From positions 62,001 to 126,000 of the forward strand of contig NZ_FOGG01000004.1 in NCBI RefSeq assembly GCF_900111155.1: 64,000 bases of DNA. Direction: 5' to 3'. Source of the DNA: Pedobacter rhizosphaerae (GTDB lineage: Bacteria > Bacteroidota > Bacteroidia > Sphingobacteriales > Sphingobacteriaceae). The notes under the pieces are model-generated. The model did not search any database, was not told where the DNA came from, and saw nothing but the letters and a program-made list of their open reading frames with translations. The position numbers and the translations under genes were made by a program. This document shows positions 1-8,542 of this stretch, in pieces; positions within the stretch are counted from its first letter, which is position 1; every line of letters starts with the position of its first letter.

Positions 1-998
1 AGGTATTTATTTTCGTAGTACGAAGTAAAACCTTCAGCAACCCAAAGGTTAGTGGTGTAGTTTTCATTGTCATAATCAAACGGACCTAATGCAATAGGGC
101 GTAAACGTTTCACATTCCATAAGTGGTGATATTCATGTGCAACCAAGCCTAGAAAACCTTTATACCCCTCTGTGGTATTATAAGCATTTCTGGTTGCGCC
201 TAATGTTGTGGAGTTTAAGTGCTCTAAACCACCGCCTCCTTTGGTAAAGTTATGTACAATAAATACATAGTGCTTATTAGGGTTTTCTCCATAAACAGCA
301 GTTTCAGCCTCTACAATTTTGGCCATATCTACTTTAAGTTTCTCCTTATCGTAGTTGCCTCCACCATACATAGCCACTTCATGACGAACACCTGCGGCAT
401 TAAATTCGAAAACATCCTGGTTGCCTACTTCTATAGGACTATCATATAAGATATCAAAATCAGCAGCCTTGTAAGTAAAGGATTGGCCTGCTACTGGCTC
501 TAAACCGGTAGATACTTTAGTCCAGGTTTTGTAAGGGATGATCTTTACGGTACTTGGAGAACTAATCATGCCATCAGGATGCATAAAGATCCCTGTTGGA
601 GATAAGAATGCGTGAGAATCGTCGATAAATGCTGTCCGCACCGAAACTTCAAAGGCATAAACACGGTAATTGATTTTGATATCGCCTGCTTTATTAGAAA
701 AGATACGCCAGGCGTTCTTTCTCACTTTTTCGACCTTTAACTTCTTTCCTCCGGCACTTGCCTGAAACTCTTCCACACTTTTCTCAAATTCGCGTATCAA
801 ATAAGAACCTGGTGTCCAAACAGGCATTTTAACGTCTACATAATCTTTAGTCAATCCCGAGATGTTCATTTGAACTTCTGCGTAATGTGCTTGTGGCTCT
901 TTAAAAGAAACCTCGAAACCTATTTTTACCTGCGCCATCGCTGTCATAATACACGTTAGTAATAAAACTAAACTTAAAACTGATTTTTTATTAAACAT
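1..998 (-). CDS. M61 family aminopeptidase (glycyl aminopeptidase-like), 3' part beyond window
   Basis: The reading frame starts at ATG 998 and runs open to the left edge, giving 332 residues of a family that is usually about 600 long. The N-terminus is a signal peptide ending near AMAQ, so the product is probably periplasmic or secreted. The M61 signature is clear: the zinc motif HEYHH at residues 288-292 is followed by LWNVKRLRP, and the third ligand E322 lies in LWVAEGFTSYYE. Upstream is the beta-rich M61 N-terminal domain. The family removes N-terminal Gly or Ala from peptides, and the PDZ domain typical of the family would lie outside the window. The gene is divergent from the efflux operon. 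The family call is firm; the substrate is unknown. Confidence 0.93.
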   Translation of the reverse strand, partial: MFNKKSVLSLVLLLTCIMTAMAQVKIGFEVSFKEPQAHYAEVQMNISGLTKDYVDVKMPVWTPGSYLIREFEKSVEEFQASAGGKKLKVEKVRKNAWRIFSNKAGDIKINYRVYAFEVSVRTAFIDDSHAFLSPTGIFMHPDGMISSPSTVKIIPYKTWTKVSTGLEPVAGQSFTYKAADFDILYDSPIEVGNQDVFEFNAAGVRHEVAMYGGGNYDKEKLKVDMAKIVEAETAVYGENPNKHYVFIVHNFTKGGGGLEHLNSTTLGATRNAYNTTEGYKGFLGLVAHEYHHLWNVKRLRPIALGPFDYDNENYTTNLWVAEGFTSYYENKY

Positions 999-1016
999 AT
1001 AGAGGGTATTTTACCA

Positions 1017-1024
1017 CAAAATTA
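1017..1024 (-). promoter_or_regulatory. Candidate -7 element for the M61 peptidase gene
   Basis: Read on the minus strand this is TAATTTTG, a perfect match to the Bacteroidota -7 consensus TAnnTTTG, 19 bases upstream of the start codon. No good TTG -33 element is seen at the usual distance, so the call is tentative. Confidence 0.35.
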
Positions 1025-1082
1025 ATTTTATTGGCGGGGTTTTAGAATTTATTAGCCAAATGTGTGTAAAATTTATATATCA

Positions 1083-1205
1083 GGGGGGGGGAATGAGTGA
1101 ATTTTGAAGGAGTGAATGAGGGAATAACCCAACGAACCAATCATTCAGTCATTCTCTCATTCTATCATTCAATCATTCCCTCATCCAATCAATCCTTCCC
1201 TCTCT
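1083..1205. repeat. G9 homopolymer followed by degenerate ATTCA/TCATT simple repeats
   Basis: The 473-base gap between the M61 gene and the efflux operon holds a run of nine G at 1083-1091. After it comes a low-complexity stretch built from variants of AATGAGTGA and its complement TCATTC, so the left part (1092-1125) can pair imperfectly with the right part (about 1140-1195). No gene is seen in 999-1471. A similar short-motif spacer occurs at about 35.36-35.60 kb. Confidence 0.6.
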
Positions 1206-1471
1206 CTCGAAAATTTTACCAATCCGGCTACACAAATGATGCTTACACCTGATAATCAAACACCTAACAAAAGAATCACACGTTATTATACTCATTACTG
1301 ATCACTACCTCCACCTATTGTAGCTTAAAACCACATCATATTAACCTAAACAGGCTGTAACATCCTTAATACAACAATTTTAGGACGTAAGAATTGAATA
1401 TTTTTACAATCTGTTTTTCTTCCTGCTGCCTCTCAAGTAGCATTGAAAAACACATTATCTAACACTCACAA

Positions 1472-2563
1472 ATGAAAAAAAGATATATCTTTTATGTAGT
1501 TATAGCTTTAGGCTTGGCTTATCTGGTTTATTATCGCATTAACGCTAACAAAAAACTTGAAGGGAAGGGTGCGTCAGGCGCTCCATCCGGTAAAGGGGGG
1601 AAAGATGGAAAAGGTGCCCCGCCACTCGTTGTGGATGGCATGGTGGTGAAACCTGTTTCTTTTGATAACGACCTCGAAATTACCGGAGCCATTGAGGCCA
1701 ATGAATCGGTAGTATTGAAAAGTGAAGTGGCCGGATTGGTTACGGGTATCTATTTCAAAGAAGGCACTTCCGTGAGCAAGGGAAGCGTATTGGTAAAAGT
1801 AAATGACCGCGATATACAGGCGCAACTTCAGGAAGCCCTGACCAAGCAAAAACTTTCTGCCACTAATGAAAATAGGGCGAAACAACTTTTAGCTAAAGGA
1901 GCTATTAGCCAGGAAGAATATGATACTGCCCTTGCCGATTTAAAATCTTTACAGGCTCAGGCACAATTAATCAGAGCCCAATTGGCTAAAACCACCATAA
2001 GAGCACCATTTTCGGGCCGTGTGGGCTTGCGTGGCATTTCGGAAGGAACATACCTTACCCCTTCTACTGTAATTGCCAATTTAGTGAGCACAAATCCGGT
2101 AAAAATTTCCTTCTCGGTTCCGGAGAAATATGCCAGTCAAATTAAGCAAGGTGCCAATATCATCTTTACTACCGATGGATCTGCTAAAGAGAACCAAGGC
2201 AAAATATATGCTATTGAACCAGGCATTGATGCGGCGACACGAACTTTACAAATCAGAGCCCTGGCACCAAACGCAGATAACGCACTATTGCCGGGATCAT
2301 TTGCCAAAATAAAACTGGCTTTAAACACACTTTCTGATGCCATCCTCATTCCTAACGAAGCCGTTATTCCTGTATTAAAGGGAAAAATTGTGTACATTCA
2401 GAAAGATGGAAAAGCACAGGAGGTTAAGGTGGAAGCCGGGACCAGAACAGATGAAAATATTGTGATTACTTCTGGGTTAAAAGCAGGTGATACTGTGCTA
2501 ACTACAGGTTCAATGGCATTGAAACAAGGTGCTCCGGTTAAAGTTCATTTGGTTAAAGAATAA
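1472..2563 (+). CDS. RND efflux periplasmic adaptor subunit (membrane fusion protein)
   Basis: This 363-residue protein bridges an inner-membrane RND pump and an outer-membrane channel. Residues 5-22 form a single membrane anchor or uncleaved signal. A Gly/Lys-rich flexible linker follows (about 31-50). Next come the barrel-sandwich half motif (EVAGLVTGIYFKEGTSV, 85-101), an alpha-helical hairpin (about 112-170), the second half motif (IRAPFSGRVGLRGISEGT, 176-193), and the beta-barrel and membrane-proximal domains. The length is normal for AcrA/MexA-type adaptors. It is the first gene of a three-gene operon with only 2-bp gaps. The substrate cannot be read from the sequence. Confidence 0.93.
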   Translation: MKKRYIFYVVIALGLAYLVYYRINANKKLEGKGASGAPSGKGGKDGKGAPPLVVDGMVVKPVSFDNDLEITGAIEANESVVLKSEVAGLVTGIYFKEGTSVSKGSVLVKVNDRDIQAQLQEALTKQKLSATNENRAKQLLAKGAISQEEYDTALADLKSLQAQAQLIRAQLAKTTIRAPFSGRVGLRGISEGTYLTPSTVIANLVSTNPVKISFSVPEKYASQIKQGANIIFTTDGSAKENQGKIYAIEPGIDAATRTLQIRALAPNADNALLPGSFAKIKLALNTLSDAILIPNEAVIPVLKGKIVYIQKDGKAQEVKVEAGTRTDENIVITSGLKAGDTVLTTGSMALKQGAPVKVHLVKE

Positions 2564-2565
2564 TT

Positions 2566-5500
2566 ATGAGTATCTCCACAACCAGTATAAAAAGGCCTGT
2601 TCTGGCCGTAGTAATGAACTTGCTGATTGTCCTATTTGGATTAATCGGTTATAATTTCCTTGGCGTTCGCGAATATCCTTCTATTGATCCAACAGTAGTT
2701 TCGGTAAGGACTTCTTATCCTGGAGCAAATTCTGATATTATTGAATCGCAGATTACAGAGCCTTTAGAGAAATCGATCAACTCTATTGATGGAATTAGAA
2801 ATATTTCCTCTTCCAGTAATCAGGGTTCAAGCAATATCACCATTGAGTTTAACCTCGATAAAAACATTGAAGAGGCGGCTAATGATGTTCGCGATAAAGT
2901 TTCGCAAGCAGCAAGAAATCTCCCTAAAGATATTGATGGTTTACCCATTGTAAGCAAGGCTGATGCGAATTCTGACGCGATTCTTTCGATGACTATACAG
3001 AGTGATAAGAGAAATACGCTGGAGTTAAGTGATTTTGCCGAAAATGTAATTGCAGATCGTATCCAAACGATTCCAGGAGTAAGTAGTGTTCAAATTCAGG
3101 GTCAACGGAAATATGCCATGCGCATTTGGATGGACCCCATTAAACTGAGCGCTTATGGCTTAACCTCACAAGATATTGTAACCGCACTGGATAATGAAAA
3201 CGTTGAGCTTCCTTCGGGAAAAATTACCGGCGCTACAACCGAATTAACCGTTAAAACATTAGGTAAACTCACCAATGAAAGCCAGTTTAACAATTTAATC
3301 CTGAAAGCCGACAGCAATCAGGTTGTTAAGTTAAAAGATGTTGGTTATGCTGTATTGGGGCCTGAGAATGAAGAAACCATTTTAAGGGAATCTGGTCGCC
3401 CGATGGTTGCCGTGGCCATCATTCCACAACCGGGAGCAAATTACCTGGAAATTAGCAAGGCATTTTATGAGCGTTTTGATAAACTGAAAGCAGATATGCC
3501 AAAAGATATCAAACTTAAAGTAGCCCTTGATACCACTCTATTTATCAAGCGATCAGTTACCGAGGTTGCCGAAACCATTGGACTATCGCTGGTACTGGTA
3601 ATTTTAATTATTTATTTGTTTTTTAGAGATTGGGCTATCGCCTTCCGTCCGCTTATTGATATTCCGGTATCCTTAATCTTTACCTTTTTTATCATGTATG
3701 CCTTTGGCTTCTCCATTAACGTGCTCAGTTTACTAGCCATCGTTTTGGCTACGGGTTTGGTTGTGGATGATGGTATTGTTGTAACGGAGAATATTTTTAA
3801 AAAGGTAGAGGAGGGTATGTCGCCTTTTGAGGCTGCAATTAAAGGATCGAATGAGATTTTCTTTGCGGTAATTTCCATTTCCGTTACACTGGCAGCGGTA
3901 TTCTTGCCCGTAATTTTCTTGCAGGGTTTTGTTGGCCGATTATTCAGGGAATTTGGGGTTGTAATTGGTGCAGCGGTGTTAATTTCAGCATTTGTATCGT
4001 TAACCTTAACTCCGATGTTGAATGCTTATTTGATGAAAAAAGGTGGACATAAGCCCTCCAGGTTTTACAATTGGACAGAGCCTTATTTTGTTAAACTCAA
4101 TGATGGATATGCATCAAACCTGAATAAATTCTTAGATCGGCGCTGGTTATCCATTCCTATTATTTTAGTGTGTATGGGCCTGATTTTCCTTTTCTGGAAA
4201 CTACTACCCAAAGAAACTGCCCCATATGATGATAGAAGTGCCATCAACATTAATGTAACTACACCGGAAGGAGCTTCTTTTGATTATACCGATAAGTTTA
4301 TCATGAAGCTAAATCAGTTGGTATTGGATTCTGTTCCTGAAAAAAATGTAAATATTACCATCACTTCCCCTAGTTTTGGTGGCTCGGGAGCGGTAAACTC
4401 TGGTTTTGTTCGTATGGGCTTAACGGATCCGGAAGAACGCGAGCGCAGCCAGAAGGAAATTGCAGATATGCTTACCAAGGTAACCAAAAAGTACACCGAA
4501 GGTAAGGTTATCGTGAACCAGCAACCTACCATATCTGTAGGCCGAAGGGGCGGATTACCAATCAGCTATATTATTCAGGCTCAAAATTTTGAAAAACTGA
4601 GAGAGAAAGTTCCATTATTTATGGATGCCGTAGCTAAAGACCCTACTTTCACTGTTTCGGACATTAACCTAAAGTTCAACAAGCCTGAAATTAACTTAAC
4701 TATCGACAGAGATAAGGCCAAAAACTTAGGCGTTTCCATTTCTGCCATTGCGCAAACCTTAAATTTAGGGCTTAGCGGACAACGTTTTTCTTATTTCTTT
4801 ATGAATGGAAAGCAATATCAGGTAATTGGGCAATTTGATAAAGGCGACAGGAAAGATCCGTTGGATTTAAGTTCGGTTTACGTTAGAAACGATAAAGGAG
4901 AATTAATCCAGCTGGATAATGTGGTTACGGCCAAAGAAGAAAGTAGTCCGCCACAGCTTTACAGGAACAATCGTTTTATTTCAGCAACCGTATCGGCCGG
5001 ACTAGCGCCAGGAAAGAGTATTGGTGAAGGCATTGATGCGATGGATGCCATTGCCAAAAAGGTACTTGACGAAACCTTTTCGACTGACCTGAGTGGTGAA
5101 TCTCGTGATTTTAAAGAAAGTTCATCAAATACTTTTTTTGCATTTGGATTAGCCTTGCTTTTGGTTTATCTGATCCTTTCGGCGCAATTCGAAAGCTTTA
5201 AAGATCCAATTATAATTATCTTAACAGTACCAATGGCCGTTGCAGGGGCATTTTTATCCCTTTGGTTGTGTGGACAAAGCTGGAATATCTTTAGCCAGAT
5301 TGGAACCATTATGTTAATTGGGTTAGTAACCAAGAATGGAATTTTAATTGTTGAGTTCGCCAATCAGCTAAAAGAAAAGGGCATTCCGATTCCGGAAGCC
5401 ATTAGAGAAGCGGCAGTTTCTCGTTTAAGGCCAATTTTAATGACCAGTTTAGCGATAGCTATTGGAGCGTTACCTATTGCCATGGCCCTGGGTGCCGCAG

Positions 5501-5676
5501 CAAAGAGCCGTATGAGTATGGGAACGGTAATTGTTGGGGGGACACTCTTTTCATTAGTCCTAACCTTATTTGTAATCCCCGCCATTTACTCCTATTGGGC
5601 AAAACCTTACAAACCAAATGAGCAATTGAAGGATGCAGCTCGTTTTGAACATGAAGCCATGGAAAAATCAGAATAA
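2566..5676 (+). CDS. RND multidrug efflux permease (HAE1/AcrB-like)
   Basis: At 1036 residues it has the standard length of a hydrophobe/amphiphile-efflux RND pump, which uses the proton gradient to expel small molecules. It shows the 12-helix plan: TM1 at about 10-30, a large periplasmic domain, TM2-6, a second periplasmic domain, and TM7-12 from about residue 860. The proton-relay aspartate pair is present as VVDDGIVVTEN (D401, D402) in the fourth helix, and the duplicated helix motif GLVTKNGILIVEFANQLKEK lies near residue 925. It starts 2 bp after the adaptor stop and ends 2 bp before the channel gene, so the three genes are surely co-transcribed. Drugs, dyes or lipids are possible substrates. 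Confidence 0.96.
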   Translation: MSISTTSIKRPVLAVVMNLLIVLFGLIGYNFLGVREYPSIDPTVVSVRTSYPGANSDIIESQITEPLEKSINSIDGIRNISSSSNQGSSNITIEFNLDKNIEEAANDVRDKVSQAARNLPKDIDGLPIVSKADANSDAILSMTIQSDKRNTLELSDFAENVIADRIQTIPGVSSVQIQGQRKYAMRIWMDPIKLSAYGLTSQDIVTALDNENVELPSGKITGATTELTVKTLGKLTNESQFNNLILKADSNQVVKLKDVGYAVLGPENEETILRESGRPMVAVAIIPQPGANYLEISKAFYERFDKLKADMPKDIKLKVALDTTLFIKRSVTEVAETIGLSLVLVILIIYLFFRDWAIAFRPLIDIPVSLIFTFFIMYAFGFSINVLSLLAIVLATGLVVDDGIVVTENIFKKVEEGMSPFEAAIKGSNEIFFAVISISVTLAAVFLPVIFLQGFVGRLFREFGVVIGAAVLISAFVSLTLTPMLNAYLMKKGGHKPSRFYNWTEPYFVKLNDGYASNLNKFLDRRWLSIPIILVCMGLIFLFWKLLPKETAPYDDRSAININVTTPEGASFDYTDKFIMKLNQLVLDSVPEKNVNITITSPSFGGSGAVNSGFVRMGLTDPEERERSQKEIADMLTKVTKKYTEGKVIVNQQPTISVGRRGGLPISYIIQAQNFEKLREKVPLFMDAVAKDPTFTVSDINLKFNKPEINLTIDRDKAKNLGVSISAIAQTLNLGLSGQRFSYFFMNGKQYQVIGQFDKGDRKDPLDLSSVYVRNDKGELIQLDNVVTAKEESSPPQLYRNNRFISATVSAGLAPGKSIGEGIDAMDAIAKKVLDETFSTDLSGESRDFKESSSNTFFAFGLALLLVYLILSAQFESFKDPIIIILTVPMAVAGAFLSLWLCGQSWNIFSQIGTIMLIGLVTKNGILIVEFANQLKEKGIPIPEAIREAAVSRLRPILMTSLAIAIGALPIAMALGAAAKSRMSMGTVIVGGTLFSLVLTLFVIPAIYSYWAKPYKPNEQLKDAARFEHEAMEKSE

Positions 5677-5678
5677 AG

Positions 5679-6989
5679 ATGGGCAGGAAAATAAAAATAT
5701 TTGCGCTATTGTGTTTATCGTCTATTTCGGCTTTGGCACAGCAACAACTCAGTTTGCAGGAAGCGATAAGCATTGCCCTGCAAAACAATTACGATATTAA
5801 GATCAGTAAAAATGTGGTCAGTATTGCCAAGAACAATGCTAATATTGGCAATGCTGGTATGTTACCTAACTTAAGCGGAAACTATACTAACGGAGGAAGT
5901 ATTCAAAACACCCGGCAAACCCCTGCTACCGGACCTGATCGGGTAATAACTGGCGCAAAGAGCACTAACCAAAGTTATGGAGCAGATTTAAACTGGACCA
6001 TTTTTGACGGTTTTACGATGTTTGCCAATTACGACAGGCTAAAGGAACTTCAAAAACAAGGAGAAGTAAACGCTCGCCTATCCATCCTAACCACTGTTGC
6101 CGACGTAATTACTGCCTATTATGATATTGTGAGACAACAGCAACTGGTGGTTGCCGCAGATAGCGCTATGGATGTTTCAGTGCTCAGAACGAACATTGCC
6201 AAAACCAAACTGCAATTGGGCCGGGGCTCCAAACTAGACGTTTTAACTGCCCAGGTTGATTACAATACCGATACTTCCAGTTACCTGCAAACTAAAAATG
6301 CTTTACAGGTAGCGAAAGTTCGTTTAAATCAGCTATTGGTAAGGGATATCAGCACTAATTTTAGCGTAGAAAATAGCATTCAGCTGGAAACAGGTCTTTT
6401 GTACAGCCAGCTGGCTGAGGTAGCAGATAAGCAAAATCCGAATGTTCAAAATGCATTTATCAATCAAAGGATAGCAGCCTTGAACTTAAAAGCAATTAGA
6501 GGTGCCAGGTATCCTGTAATTAGCCTGAATTCGGGCTATAGCCGTGCAAATAGTACCAGTCCTACCGGATTTAACCAAAAATTTGCCGCAAATGGTTTTA
6601 CCTATGGGGTTACGGCAAGTATTAACCTTTTTAATGGTTTCCTGCAAAGACAACAGGAAAGAAATGCCAAAATAGAAATAGACAATTCGGCCCTGAGTTT
6701 AGAAAAAGCGAAGTTGGACATTAATGCTCAGCTCTTATCAGCCTATCAGAATTATGTTACTTACCTGGATTTGGTGAAGCTCGAACAACGTAACGTAGAT
6801 ATTGCAAAAGAAAATCTAGATATCACTTTAGCAAAATACAGACTGGGAAGTATTGCCCCTCTGGAATTAAGGGAGGCTCAGCGCAATGCTATAGACGTAC
6901 AAAATCGATTTATTGAGATGCAATATCAAGCTAAGCTTGCAGAAACTACCTTAAAAGAAATAAGCGGGAGCATCAACTTATCTAATTAA
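5679..6989 (+). CDS. TolC family outer-membrane efflux channel
   Basis: This 436-residue outer-membrane factor completes the tripartite pump. A signal peptide is visible at the start (about residues 1-21, ending ISALAQ). The mature protein carries two outer-membrane efflux protein repeats made of long amphipathic helices, typified by LGRGSKLDVLTAQVDYNTD and the later LGSIAPLELREAQRNAIDVQ, with short beta segments between. TolC-like channels are trimers crossing the outer membrane and periplasm. It is the third gene of the efflux operon, 2 bp after the pump. The ATG at 5679 is favoured because it gives a complete signal peptide. Confidence 0.94.
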   Translation: MGRKIKIFALLCLSSISALAQQQLSLQEAISIALQNNYDIKISKNVVSIAKNNANIGNAGMLPNLSGNYTNGGSIQNTRQTPATGPDRVITGAKSTNQSYGADLNWTIFDGFTMFANYDRLKELQKQGEVNARLSILTTVADVITAYYDIVRQQQLVVAADSAMDVSVLRTNIAKTKLQLGRGSKLDVLTAQVDYNTDTSSYLQTKNALQVAKVRLNQLLVRDISTNFSVENSIQLETGLLYSQLAEVADKQNPNVQNAFINQRIAALNLKAIRGARYPVISLNSGYSRANSTSPTGFNQKFAANGFTYGVTASINLFNGFLQRQQERNAKIEIDNSALSLEKAKLDINAQLLSAYQNYVTYLDLVKLEQRNVDIAKENLDITLAKYRLGSIAPLELREAQRNAIDVQNRFIEMQYQAKLAETTLKEISGSINLSN

Positions 6990-7006
6990 TTTTTATATTT
7001 AAGCCC

Positions 7007-7870
7007 ATGATACTTGTTGCAGATAGTGGCTCATCAAAAACTGATTGGATGGGTTATCATAATGGGGAGACCATTAAATTCAATACACCGGGAATAAACC
7101 CCTATTTCTTAAGTGAGCAAGACATTTCTAAGCTCATTTCTAAAAATGAAACTGTAGTAAAATATGCTAAAGAAGTTAAAGAAATTTATTTCTTTGGTGC
7201 TGGCTGCTCCTCTCCAGATAAGCATGAGGTAGTTTCCAATGGCCTATCGGCAGTATTCAGTAATGCATTTATTTCGGTAGATCATGATCTTTTAGGATCT
7301 GTATATGCTACTTGCGGTGATGCAGAAGGTTTAAACTGCATTTTAGGTACAGGATCAAACATCTGTTATTTTGACGGAAAGAAGATCCATGACGGTTATC
7401 ATGGACTTGGTTATGTTTTAGGAGACGAGGGTTCGGGTACCTTTTTTGGTAAAAAAGTACTTCTTAGTTATTTATATAAAAAAATGCCAGCCGACTTAGC
7501 TGCTGAATTTAAGAAAAATTTCCCTGCGGAAAAGGAAACTATTATTACCAATGTTTACCAAAAACCCTTTCCCAATATATATTTAGCGGGATTTAGCCGT
7601 TTCATGGCCAGCCACAGCGAACATCCATTTATTCAGGATATGCTGAAAAACGGCTTTCAGGAATTTGTAGATACTAACGTTAAAGACTATCCAAAACATA
7701 AAAACATACCTTGCCACTTTGTAGGTTCAATAGCTTATTACTATCAGGATGCACTAAAAGAAATTTTAGAGAAGAATGGTATAACCGCAGGAAAAATATT
7801 ACAAAAGCCCATCGAAGATCTTTTCAATTACATTTTACAAAAAGAAGGCGTTCGGCAGGCGGCAGTATAA
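7007..7870 (+). CDS. BadF/BadG/BcrA/BcrD-type ATPase, probable N-acetylglucosamine kinase
   Basis: This 287-residue protein has the ASKHA (actin-like) ATPase fold. The phosphate-1 loop is at the N-terminus (VADSGSSKTDW, residues 4-14) and the second nucleotide loop is GTGSN near residue 118, followed by GYVLGDEGSGTFFG, a signature of the BadF family branch that includes N-acetylglucosamine kinases. It would phosphorylate an amino sugar in the cytoplasm, for example during murein or chitin sugar salvage. It begins 17 bp after the TolC gene and may be read through from that operon, but no functional link is evident. The family is sure, the exact sugar is not. Confidence 0.85.
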   Translation: MILVADSGSSKTDWMGYHNGETIKFNTPGINPYFLSEQDISKLISKNETVVKYAKEVKEIYFFGAGCSSPDKHEVVSNGLSAVFSNAFISVDHDLLGSVYATCGDAEGLNCILGTGSNICYFDGKKIHDGYHGLGYVLGDEGSGTFFGKKVLLSYLYKKMPADLAAEFKKNFPAEKETIITNVYQKPFPNIYLAGFSRFMASHSEHPFIQDMLKNGFQEFVDTNVKDYPKHKNIPCHFVGSIAYYYQDALKEILEKNGITAGKILQKPIEDLFNYILQKEGVRQAAV

Positions 7871-7971
7871 TAATATCATTTTACCGCTCTGTTAAAAAAT
7901 TTTTAAGATTTTAAACATAACAGTGTTTTATATTGTTATAATTACATCAGCAAAAAATTGCTCCTAAACAT

Positions 7972-8364
7972 ATGAAGAGAATACTGGTAGTTGACGATGA
8001 TATTGAGGTTTTAGAAACCATTCAATTGATACTCGAAATCGGAGGGTTTAAGGTGTCTGCCCTGAATGATGGAGAAGAGGTTTTTAATAGGATCGAAAGT
8101 TTTAAGCCAGATTTAATTTTACTCGATATTTCTTTGGGCCATATAGATGGCCGAGTATTGTGTGAGCAGCTAAAAGCCATTGAAAGTACCCGTAAAATAC
8201 CTATTTTACTTATTTCAGGACTTTATGACCAGAAAGATTTTACTACTCTCAACTATGGCCAGGATGATTTTTTATCAAAGCCTTTCCAAATGGATGTTTT
8301 GCTGAAGAAAATCACTAAAATACTTTCTCTGGAAGAAGATAAACCAAGTTTCTTGGTTAATTGA
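7972..8364 (+). CDS. Single-domain response regulator (receiver only)
   Basis: At 130 residues this is a lone receiver domain with no output domain. All catalytic positions are intact: acidic pocket D8/D9/D10, phosphoacceptor D52 (ILLDISLGH), the conserved Ser near 82 (LLISG) and K103 in the SKPF motif. Such stand-alone receivers usually act by protein-protein interaction or in phosphorelays. No histidine kinase is adjacent. The gene has its own 100-bp upstream region and is closed by a strong terminator, so it appears to be a single transcription unit or the last gene of one. Confidence 0.93.
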   Translation: MKRILVVDDDIEVLETIQLILEIGGFKVSALNDGEEVFNRIESFKPDLILLDISLGHIDGRVLCEQLKAIESTRKIPILLISGLYDQKDFTTLNYGQDDFLSKPFQMDVLLKKITKILSLEEDKPSFLVN

Positions 8365-8370
8365 TAAAAA

Positions 8371-8402
8371 AAACCGAAAGATTAAATCTTTCGGTTTTTT
8401 TG
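8371..8402 (+). terminator. Rho-independent terminator after the response regulator
   Basis: A perfect 12-bp stem (AAACCGAAAGAT at 8371-8382 pairing with ATCTTTCGGTTT at 8386-8397) closes a 3-nt loop and runs into a T-tract. It starts 7 bp past the stop codon. Confidence 0.92.
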
Positions 8403-8467
8403 TTTCAGGTCCTGTGTGTTAGGAGTTGCAGGCCAATCCATCTCAGCTCTCACATCCCCACCTCACC

Positions 8468-8482
8468 CTGTCATTTTGGCAA
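8468..8482 (+). promoter_or_regulatory. Possible control element upstream of htpG
   Basis: The 15-mer CTGTCATTTTGGCAA lies about 60 bp upstream of the htpG start. It contains a spaced pair of TGNCA half sites (TGTCA-ttt-TGGCA) and looks like a promoter or operator element for a heat-shock gene. This is inferred from the pattern and position only; no TAnnTTTG -7 box is seen here. Confidence 0.25.
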
Positions 8483-8542
8483 TTATATCCATTTGGAACA
8501 GCACTTGTTATGCAAGAGTTAGATTAAACAATTAATTTAAAT

